A stretch of 5,437 nt of DNA from Clostridia bacterium (lineage in GTDB: Bacteria; Bacillota; Clostridia; Oscillospirales; CAG-272), in the NCBI GenBank assembly GCA_017648425.1, contig JAGCJD010000127.1, positions 1 through 5,437 on the forward strand, given 5' to 3'. This document shows positions 1 to 4,717 of this stretch, piece after piece. The translations under genes and the position numbers were made by a program. The number at the start of each line of letters is the position of its first letter. Positions within the stretch are counted from its first letter, which is position 1. The notes beneath the pieces were generated by a model, which was given only the letters and a program-made list of their open reading frames with translations, was not told the DNA's origin and ran no database searches.

Positions 1-164
1 ATGGATTTGCCAAGCGATTGCTTATCCGTGTTTATAGCGATAAATTCAACGCCCCTTACACCAGAAGCTATCATTCGGTTAACAGCGTTTACTCCGCCGC
101 CGCCGACACCGACAACCTTTATATTTACCGCATATTCACAAGCCTCGTTGTGTTCAAAATTCAT
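1..164 (-). CDS. ftsZ: Cell division protein FtsZ, second paralogue, N-terminal fragment (cut by window edge)
   Basis: This is the start of a tubulin-like GTPase that polymerises at midcell to form the division ring. Only 54 codons are visible; the gene continues beyond the left edge. The translation begins MNFEHNEACEYAVNIKVVGV and contains the T1 nucleotide-binding loop GVGGGGVNAVNRM at residues 19-31, followed by ASGVRGVEFIAINTD at 33-47, which is characteristic of FtsZ. The ATG at 164-162 has an excellent AGGAGG ribosome binding site (plus-strand cctcct, 173-178) 8 nt upstream, so the start is secure. Against the complete ftsZ at 3443-4498, 38 of the 54 aligned residues are identical without a gap. 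A sigma-A-type promoter lies at 217-245. The GTPase signature, T7 loop and C-terminal peptide lie outside the window, so it cannot be said whether this copy is catalytically intact or which copy is the main one. Confidence 0.93.
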   Translation of the reverse strand, partial: MNFEHNEACEYAVNIKVVGVGGGGVNAVNRMIASGVRGVEFIAINTDKQSLGKS

Positions 165-172
165 TTGCCTTT

Positions 173-178
173 CCTCCT
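173..178 (-). promoter_or_regulatory. Ribosome binding site of the left ftsZ
   Basis: On the minus strand this reads AGGAGG, a full Shine-Dalgarno match 8 nt before the ATG at 164. It fixes the start of the partial ftsZ. Confidence 0.85.
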
Positions 179-216
179 GCATATCCTAATTTTTATTTTG
201 CAAGTACATTAACTAT

Positions 217-245
217 ATAATAATATATTTCTTTATATTTTTCAA
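217..245 (-). promoter_or_regulatory. Sigma-A-type promoter of the left ftsZ
   Basis: On the minus strand a TTGAAA -35 box (245-240) is followed by a 17-nt spacer and a TATTAT -10 box (222-217). Transcription would begin near 210, giving a leader of about 46 nt before the ATG at 164. The -10 region shares a 16-bp identical string (215-230) with the promoter of the other ftsZ (4560-4575), which supports both assignments. The surrounding DNA is very AT-rich, so chance boxes are possible, but spacing and placement are right. Confidence 0.7.
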
Positions 246-295
246 TACCTTTTTTGAAAATTATACAATTTCTTAATATTTTATTCGGCAAGGAC

Positions 296-324
296 TTGAA
301 AAAAAGCACAAAATGTTGTATAAT
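296..324 (+). promoter_or_regulatory. Sigma-A-type promoter of the phosphopantetheinyl transferase/fumC operon
   Basis: TTGAAA (296-301), a 17-nt spacer and a perfect TATAAT (319-324) form a near-consensus housekeeping promoter. Initiation is expected near 331, giving a leader of roughly 54 nt before the ATG at 385. The in-frame ATG at 313 lies inside the spacer, upstream of the expected transcript start, and so cannot be the start codon of this transcript. The spacer carries an A-tract followed by GC and AAAAT, much like that of the ftsZ promoter at 4562-4590. Confidence 0.85.
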
Positions 325-375
325 TATCTCATATATTTGATATCTTGTTTTTATACGCAAAGCAAAATAAAAAGC

Positions 376-380
376 GAGGA
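376..380 (+). promoter_or_regulatory. Ribosome binding site deciding the transferase start
   Basis: GAGGA lies 4 nt before the ATG at 385. The spacing is short but usable. No comparable site precedes the in-frame ATG at 313. Confidence 0.65.
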
Positions 381-384
381 AAAT

Positions 385-1014
385 ATGATAACAATTTATA
401 TTTTACAAACCGATAAGCTGGATCTGTCACTTATTGAAGCTCTTCCCTTTGGAGATGTTGAAAAAAGCCGAATTGCGGCAATAGAGCACTCGCAGCACAA
501 AAAGGAAAGTCTCGGCGGTCTTATTGCTCTTTGGCGTCTTTTAAAAAAGCGGGGCATCTCGCTTCCGCCAAATATAATTCGCCTGCAAAACGGAAAGCCG
601 TGCTTTGCAGACGGATCTATGCCGTTTGGAATCTCACATTCTCACACAATTGCCGCCGCCGCGCTAGGCGACGCGGATTGCGAAAGCATTGGCTTTGACC
701 TTGAAGTGCTTGACAACAAGGTCAACACGCTTGATATAGCATCAAGATTTTTCAGTGCTGATGAGCAAGCTGAATTTGAGAAGAACAAAAAAACAGACGA
801 GGCGTTCTTTTCAATTTGGACGGCTAAGGAAGCCTTGGCAAAGCTTGACGGAAAAGGTCTTAGCGCCATTCTTTCGGATACAAAAAAACGCTCGGATATA
901 TATATTTCAAGGCTTACGGTAGATATTGGTGACAAGCGGGCTGTGCTTTCGATTGCTTGTAAGAGCAAGGATCAGCCAATACAGATTTTTAAAGATAGAG
1001 AGGAACAACTGTGA
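385..1014 (+). CDS. 4'-phosphopantetheinyl transferase, Sfp family
   Basis: Members of this family transfer the phosphopantetheine arm of coenzyme A to a conserved serine of carrier proteins (fatty acid, polyketide or peptide synthesis) in the cytoplasm. The 209-residue product shows the family motifs in order: NGKPCF at residues 69-74, FGISHSH at 81-87 (the usual F-N-L-S-H-S block), IGFDLE at 102-107 with the Mg-binding acidic pair D105 and E107, RFFSADEQAEF at 121-131, and WTAKEALAKLDGKGL at 145-159 with K148, E149 and K153. These sit almost where they do in Bacillus Sfp (D107, E109, E151). The size fits a two-lobed Sfp-type enzyme, not the shorter AcpS type. The start at 385 is chosen over the longer frame from 313 because that ATG lies within the promoter. 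It is the first gene of the operon, and its stop overlaps the fumC start. No carrier protein or synthase is nearby, so the substrate is unknown. Confidence 0.9.
   Translation: MITIYILQTDKLDLSLIEALPFGDVEKSRIAAIEHSQHKKESLGGLIALWRLLKKRGISLPPNIIRLQNGKPCFADGSMPFGISHSHTIAAAALGDADCESIGFDLEVLDNKVNTLDIASRFFSADEQAEFEKNKKTDEAFFSIWTAKEALAKLDGKGLSAILSDTKKRSDIYISRLTVDIGDKRAVLSIACKSKDQPIQIFKDREEQL
998..1004 (+). promoter_or_regulatory. Ribosome binding site for the GTG start of fumC
   Basis: GAGAGGA lies inside the last codons of the transferase gene, 6 nt before the GTG at 1011. It supports the GTG start and the 4-nt GTGA overlap with the upstream stop codon, an arrangement typical of translational coupling. 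Confidence 0.75.
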
Positions 1015-2387
1015 CTTACAGAACAGAACACGACTCAATGGGCGATGTCAATGTTTCCGCAGATAAGCTGTGGGGCGCGCAGACGCAAAGAAGCCTTGAA
1101 AATTTTAAAATTGGCGTAGGCACGGAGATAATGCCGATAGAGATAATTCGCGCATTCGGAATATTAAAGCGTTCCGCGGCAGTGGTAAACTCCGTTATGT
1201 GCCCCCAAAAAATGACCTCGCAAAAGCTTGAATATATAAAGCAAGCGTGTGATGAGCTTATATCTGGAGAGCTTGACGAGCATTTCCCTCTTGTGGTATT
1301 TCAAACGGGCTCGGGAACACAATCCAACATGAATGCAAACGAGGTAATTGCTAACAGAGCAAATCAGCTCGCAGGTGAAAAGCTTTTGCATCCCAATGAC
1401 GATGTGAACATGTCACAATCCTCAAACGACACATTTCCCACAGCAATGCACATTGCGGCAAGGCTTTCTATTGAGGAAAGGCTGTTGCCCGCCCTCAAGG
1501 CGCTGATAAGCACGCTCATTCGGCTTGAAAAGGAAAACGAGTGCGTGATAAAATGCGGCAGAACACATTTACAGGACGCAACACCTATATCGTTCTCACA
1601 GGAAATTTCGGGTTGGAGAGCATCTCTTGAAAAGGATATGCAAATGATAGAGCTGTCGCTCCCCGCTATTTCAGAGCTTGCTCTTGGCGGAACAGCGGTA
1701 GGCACGGGACTAAACGCGCCCAATGGCTTTGACACTGCGGTCGCTCAGGAGATAAGCTGTTTGACAGGCTACACATTCACATCAGCCACTAATAAATTTC
1801 ATGCTCTTACCTCAAAGGACGAGCTTGTTTTTGCGCACGGCGCAATGAAGGCGCTTGCCTGCGACCTTATGAAGATAGCTAACGATATACGCTGGCTTGC
1901 CTCAGGTCCTCGCCTTGGACTAGGGGAGATAAGCATTCCAGAAAATGAGCCCGGCTCATCTATAATGCCAGGAAAAGTAAATCCTACACAGTGTGAAGCG
2001 GTAACTATGGTTGCCGTTCAGGTAATGGCTAATGATTTGGCAGTTGGATTTTCAGCATCGCAGGGCAACTTTGAGCTCAATGTTTTTATGCCCGTTTGCA
2101 TATATAATTTTTTGCAGTCTGTCCGTCTGCTCTCCGATGCAATAGCATCGTTTGATAAAAATTGCGTATCGGGAATTACCGCAAACAAGAAAAAAATGAG
2201 CGATAATCTCAACAATTCGCTTATGCTCGTCACCGCCCTCAATCCTTATATCGGATATGAAAATTCCGCAAAAGTAGCAAAGCTTGCATATGAGCAAGGA
2301 ATTACCTTGAAACAGGCATGCACGAGCCTTGGATTTCTTTCCGAGGAAGAATTTGACAAGGTATTCAAGCCTTGGCAAATGATATAG
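1011..2387 (+). CDS. fumC: Fumarate hydratase, class II (iron-independent fumarase)
   Basis: This enzyme reversibly hydrates fumarate to (S)-malate in the cytoplasm, in the citric acid cycle or its reductive branch. It is a homotetramer of the aspartase/fumarase superfamily and has no iron-sulfur cluster. The 458 residues match the usual length (E. coli FumC has 467). Visible blocks are WGAQTQRSLENFKIG (21-35), GSGTQSNMNANEV (100-112), the B-site segment HPNDDVN (127-133), SSNDTFPTAMH (137-147), GRTHLQDATP (183-192) with catalytic H186, and the superfamily signature GSSIMPGKVNPTQCEA (315-330) with catalytic S316, K322 and N324. All are offset by 2 from the E. coli residues H188, S318, K324 and N326. 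GKVNPTQCEA is the fumarase form of the signature and argues against aspartase or argininosuccinate lyase. The C-terminal LNPYIGYENSAKVAK (409-423) is also typical. The start is GTG, overlapping the preceding stop by 4 nt. The next gene begins 7 nt downstream. Confidence 0.96.
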   Translation: MTYRTEHDSMGDVNVSADKLWGAQTQRSLENFKIGVGTEIMPIEIIRAFGILKRSAAVVNSVMCPQKMTSQKLEYIKQACDELISGELDEHFPLVVFQTGSGTQSNMNANEVIANRANQLAGEKLLHPNDDVNMSQSSNDTFPTAMHIAARLSIEERLLPALKALISTLIRLEKENECVIKCGRTHLQDATPISFSQEISGWRASLEKDMQMIELSLPAISELALGGTAVGTGLNAPNGFDTAVAQEISCLTGYTFTSATNKFHALTSKDELVFAHGAMKALACDLMKIANDIRWLASGPRLGLGEISIPENEPGSSIMPGKVNPTQCEAVTMVAVQVMANDLAVGFSASQGNFELNVFMPVCIYNFLQSVRLLSDAIASFDKNCVSGITANKKKMSDNLNNSLMLVTALNPYIGYENSAKVAKLAYEQGITLKQACTSLGFLSEEEFDKVFKPWQMI

Positions 2388-2394
2388 GTAATTC

Positions 2395-3108
2395 ATGACA
2401 GCAAAGCAAATACTTGAAGAATATAAGTTCACTTCCGAGCTTCACGCTCACTCAAAACCCGTAAGCGGCTGTGGTAAATTTTATGCAGAAGAGGTAGTGG
2501 ACATATACCACAATGTCGGTTGCAACACGCTGACGCTTACAAATCACCTTACCGAAAAGCATCTTATAGAAAGAACAGAGGCTCAGCTTGCGGAATTTTA
2601 CCTTTCGGATTACTACAAGGCATGCGAACAGGCAAAAAAGGTGGGCATGAATGTTGCATTCGGCGTGGAAATTCGGTTTACGGGCAGTTATAATGAATTC
2701 CTCGTTTACGGAATATGCCCTGATGATATGGAAAAGCTCATACACTATATTAATACAGACATTGAAACATTTTACCGTGAATTTAAAAACGACAAAAATG
2801 TTATAATCCACGCGCACCCCTACCGAATGAAATCAGAACCAAATTCCGTGGCTTATGTTGACGGAATAGAAACATTTAACTGTCACCCAGGTCACAACTC
2901 GCAAATTGCGTATGCGTGCCGTTTGGCTCGTGAAAACGGTCTTTTAGTAACGGGAGGCAGTGATTTTCATGAGGAGGACAGACATGCGACATGCCTTATG
3001 AGAACAAAATGGGAGCTTAAAAACTCCTACGACATTGCAGAGGCTATTAAATCAAAGGACTTTGTGCTTGATATATTCGGGCATATCGTCCTACCATACT
3101 TGTATTAA
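2395..3108 (+). CDS. PHP-domain metal-dependent phosphoesterase
   Basis: The PHP fold is a distorted TIM barrel with a multi-metal centre that hydrolyses phosphate esters; relatives include histidinol phosphatase, nucleotidases and polymerase-associated domains. The 237-residue product carries the expected ligands in order: HAH (H17, H19) in motif 1, TNH (N50, H51) in motif 2, GVE (E92), HAHP (H139, H141) in motif 3, and GSDFH (D190, H192) in motif 4. The protein is a stand-alone PHP domain without fused polymerase or kinase modules. The substrate cannot be read from the sequence. Motif 2 has Asn where most PHP proteins have Asp, though the metal-binding His is kept. The start ATG lies 7 nt after the fumC stop with only a weak AGG (2386-2388) that overlaps that stop, so translation probably depends on ribosomes finishing fumC. 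The next gene follows after 13 nt. Confidence 0.85.
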   Translation: MTAKQILEEYKFTSELHAHSKPVSGCGKFYAEEVVDIYHNVGCNTLTLTNHLTEKHLIERTEAQLAEFYLSDYYKACEQAKKVGMNVAFGVEIRFTGSYNEFLVYGICPDDMEKLIHYINTDIETFYREFKNDKNVIIHAHPYRMKSEPNSVAYVDGIETFNCHPGHNSQIAYACRLARENGLLVTGGSDFHEEDRHATCLMRTKWELKNSYDIAEAIKSKDFVLDIFGHIVLPYLY

Positions 3109-3110
3109 AA

Positions 3111-3115
3111 AGGAG
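3111..3115 (+). promoter_or_regulatory. Ribosome binding site of the 88-residue protein
   Basis: AGGAG lies 6 nt before the ATG at 3122. It is stronger than the site of the gene before it and selects this start over the in-frame ATG at 3035, which lies inside the PHP gene. Confidence 0.8.
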
Positions 3116-3121
3116 CAAAAA

Positions 3122-3388
3122 ATGGCAAAAAACTATACTTGGAAAATAAACGACACGCTTGAGGACGGAAGCGAGATATTGCACACGGTAACGCTTAAAT
3201 GCTCAAATCTTTCCGGCAAGGCTATCGTTTGCATTGACGGAGATGAGTATGATATAAGCGTAAAGCCGTTCGGCTTGAAAGGAACTAATCAGGTATTCAG
3301 GCTTGGCGAAAGCCCTGCGGTTCTTGATTTTCCTAAAAAGGGAGAGCCTACCGTAACAGTCAATGGAGAAAAGATAGAAAAGGCATAA
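3122..3388 (+). CDS. Small conserved-looking beta-rich protein of unknown function (88 aa)
   Basis: I do not recognise this gene with certainty. The product has no signal peptide, membrane segment or cysteine motif. It starts MAKNYTWKINDTLEDG and shows alternating hydrophobic strands separated by turns: ILHTVTLKCS (19-28), SGKAIVCIDGDEYDI (31-45), VKPFGLKGTNQVFRLGES (47-64), AVLDF (66-70) and PTVTVNGEKIEKA (76-88). The two V/I-D/N-G hairpins (IDGDEYD and VNGEKIE), together with a middle F-x-L-x-G...F-x-L-G segment, resemble the beta-sandwich of the FAIM (Fas apoptotic inhibitory molecule) family. That resemblance is a pattern-level inference only. It is the last gene of the operon, 13 nt after the PHP gene, with a good ribosome binding site and a terminator 9 nt after its stop, so it is very likely expressed. 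Composition matches its neighbours. Confidence 0.8.
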   Translation: MAKNYTWKINDTLEDGSEILHTVTLKCSNLSGKAIVCIDGDEYDISVKPFGLKGTNQVFRLGESPAVLDFPKKGEPTVTVNGEKIEKA

Positions 3389-3391
3389 TAC

Positions 3392-3433
3392 AAAAAACGG
3401 CATAGAACTCAAAAAAGTTCTATGCCGTTTTTT
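3392..3433. terminator. Two-way rho-independent terminator between convergent transcripts
   Basis: A perfect 12-bp stem (3398-3409 with 3416-3427) encloses the 6-nt loop caaaaa. It is flanked by A6 on the left (3392-3397) and T6 on the right (3428-3433), which can extend the pairing to 18 bp. Reading rightwards it ends the operon 9 nt after the stop at 3388; reading leftwards it ends ftsZ, whose stop is at 3443. The T-tract present on each strand makes it functional in both directions. Confidence 0.92.
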
Positions 3434-3442
3434 ATTATTCAA

Positions 3443-4498
3443 TCAGTTGAACCAATCGCCAAAGTCAAGTCCGCCTGCATTGCCTGCGTTCTCTGCCTCA
3501 GCCTGCTTGTCCTCTTTGTTTGCTACCTGTGCGCCATCCTTCATTTTTGTAAATCCGGTAGCGATTATGGTAATTCTCATCTCGTCCTCAAGCTCCTGAT
3601 CAAACGCAACACCGAATATTACATTTGCATCGGCACTGCACTCGTCTGTGATCATCTGGCAGGCAAGATCAACATCCTCAAGTCCAATATCGGGAGATGC
3701 GGAAATGCTGATAATAACACCAGTTGCGCCCTCGATAGAGGTTTCGAGCAAGGGGCTGGAAATAGCCATTCTTGCAGCTGTTTCTGCCTTATCCTTACCT
3801 GTTGCGCTACCAACACCCATGTGAGCAAGTCCGGAATTGGTCATAACATTGGTAACATCGGCAAAGTCAAGGTTGATAAAGCCTGCTACATTTATAAGCT
3901 CGGAAACGCTCTGTACACCCTTTCGGAGAACATCGTCTGCCTCAGAGAATGCGTTAAGAAGCGTTATTCTTGTATCGGATACAAGTTTAAGTCTTTCATT
4001 GGGGATAACTATGAGAGAGTCAACATACTGACTGAACTCTGCAATTCCCTCGTTTGCCTGCTCCATACGCCTTTTACCCTCAAATGCAAAGGGCTTTGTT
4101 ACTATACCAACAGTAAGTATATCCATTTCATGAGCTATACGCGCTACAACGGGAGCAGCTCCTGTACCCGTTCCACCGCCCATTCCTGCGGTAATAAATA
4201 CCATTTCAGCCCCCTGAAGCAAAGCCTTTATATCGTCTATGGATTCCTCAGCGGCTCTTTCACCGATGCTAGGATTTGCTCCTGCTCCAAATCCCTTTGT
4301 TATCTTTTCTCCGATAACAAGCTGTGTAGTAGCAAGAGAATTGCGGAGAGCCTGACGGTCTGTGTTTATAGTTACAAACTCAACTCCCTTTACTCCTGAT
4401 GCTATCATGCGGTTTACAGCGTTGTTTCCACCGCCACCAACACCGATAACCTTAATGCAAACATTGCTCTCGCATGCATCATCACGTTCAAAAGTCAT
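3443..4498 (-). CDS. ftsZ: Cell division protein FtsZ, complete copy
   Basis: A tubulin-like GTPase that assembles into the cytokinetic ring and recruits the septal cell-wall machinery. The 351-residue product has the T1 loop GVGGGGNNAVNRM (19-31), INTDRQAL (44-51), the tubulin signature GMGGGTGTGAAP (105-116), VTKPFAFEGKRR (133-144), and the T7 synergy loop NLDFADV (209-215) with D211 and D214, which complete the GTPase site of the next subunit. All catalytic elements are present. The folded core ends near residue 316. Only about 27 linker residues follow, then the unusual tail LDFGDWFN (344-351), making the protein shorter than typical 360-400-residue homologues. The ATG at 4498 has a GGAGG site (4508-4512) 9 nt upstream. 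The gene is apparently a single transcription unit with its own promoter (4562-4590), leader hairpin and terminator. No ftsA, sepF or mur genes adjoin it. Confidence 0.97.
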   Translation of the reverse strand: MTFERDDACESNVCIKVIGVGGGGNNAVNRMIASGVKGVEFVTINTDRQALRNSLATTQLVIGEKITKGFGAGANPSIGERAAEESIDDIKALLQGAEMVFITAGMGGGTGTGAAPVVARIAHEMDILTVGIVTKPFAFEGKRRMEQANEGIAEFSQYVDSLIVIPNERLKLVSDTRITLLNAFSEADDVLRKGVQSVSELINVAGFINLDFADVTNVMTNSGLAHMGVGSATGKDKAETAARMAISSPLLETSIEGATGVIISISASPDIGLEDVDLACQMITDECSADANVIFGVAFDQELEDEMRITIIATGFTKMKDGAQVANKEDKQAEAENAGNAGGLDFGDWFN

Positions 4499-4507
4499 GT
4501 TAAAAAT

Positions 4508-4512
4508 CCTCC
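4508..4512 (-). promoter_or_regulatory. Ribosome binding site of the complete ftsZ
   Basis: The minus strand reads GGAGG, 9 nt before the ATG at 4498, supporting that start. Confidence 0.85.
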
Positions 4513-4524
4513 AAATTTAAGTTT

Positions 4525-4545
4525 TCACCCCGTGAATTCGGGTGA
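4525..4545 (-). promoter_or_regulatory. Inverted repeat in the ftsZ leader
   Basis: Six-bp arms (TCACCC at 4525-4530 and GGGTGA at 4540-4545) flank a 9-nt loop containing the palindrome GAATTC. It falls about 10-30 nt after the expected transcript start (near 4555) and 12 nt upstream of the GGAGG site. It could be a 5' stem that stabilises the mRNA or an operator for a repressor. There is no T-tract after it, so it is not a terminator. It is the only GC-rich patch in the intergenic region, and I see no equivalent in the leader of the other ftsZ. Confidence 0.5.
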
Positions 4546-4561
4546 GCATATTCCTACTAAT

Positions 4562-4590
4562 ATAATAATATATTTTAGCTTTTTTTTCAA
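4562..4590 (-). promoter_or_regulatory. Sigma-A-type promoter of the complete ftsZ
   Basis: On the minus strand TTGAAA (4590-4585), a 17-nt spacer and TATTAT (4567-4562) give the same boxes and spacing as the promoter of the left ftsZ. Initiation is expected near 4555, leaving a leader of about 57 nt. The remaining intergenic sequence to 4670 is plain AT-rich DNA in which I see nothing else. Confidence 0.75.
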
Positions 4591-4670
4591 GTGGTTTTGA
4601 TAAAATTAAAGATAATTTTACAATTTCGATTTAATATGTTTTTATTGTTATTTTTATTAACCGATATAAG

Positions 4671-4710
4671 AAAAAAGCGCTGACCTTAATCAAAGGTCAG
4701 CGCCTTTTTT
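4671..4710 (-). terminator. Rho-independent terminator of groEL
   Basis: A perfect 11-bp stem (4677-4687 with 4693-4703) with a 5-nt loop is followed on the minus strand by T6 (plus-strand A6 at 4671-4676). It lies 14 nt after the groEL stop codon at 4718-4720. The other strand also carries T6 (4705-4710), so it could work both ways, although no plus-strand gene ends here. It insulates ftsZ from groEL transcription. Confidence 0.92.
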
Positions 4711-4717
4711 ATTTAAA

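Noticed and set aside
1..212. Two short plus-strand open frames starting at 1 and 18
   Set aside because: Both are antisense shadows of the ftsZ fragment and run on into its promoter region without translation signals.
313..384. A 24-codon N-terminal extension of the transferase from the ATG at 313
   Set aside because: That ATG lies in the spacer of a near-perfect promoter, upstream of the expected transcript start, and the extension has no family similarity. The ATG at 385 has a ribosome binding site.
642..968. A 108-codon minus-strand open frame
   Set aside because: It is opposite the transferase gene, has no ribosome binding site, and has no recognisable domain.
1011..2387. Aspartase (aspartate ammonia-lyase) identity for the fumC gene
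   Set aside because: The signature GSSIMPGKVNPTQCEA is the fumarase form; aspartases typically have AKVNPV at this place.
3035..3121. A 29-codon N-terminal extension of the small protein
   Set aside because: It would overlap the end of the PHP gene out of frame, and a strong AGGAG site directs the start at 3122.
3422..4399. A 325-codon open frame on the plus strand
   Set aside because: It lies wholly antisense to ftsZ, whose motifs are complete. Its translation is Cys/Ser-rich without domain character, there is no ribosome binding site, and it begins inside the terminator stem.
4671..4710. A riboswitch or regulatory RNA upstream of ftsZ
   Set aside because: It is a simple stem with T-tracts immediately after groEL, upstream of the predicted ftsZ promoter, so it is a terminator and not part of the ftsZ leader.
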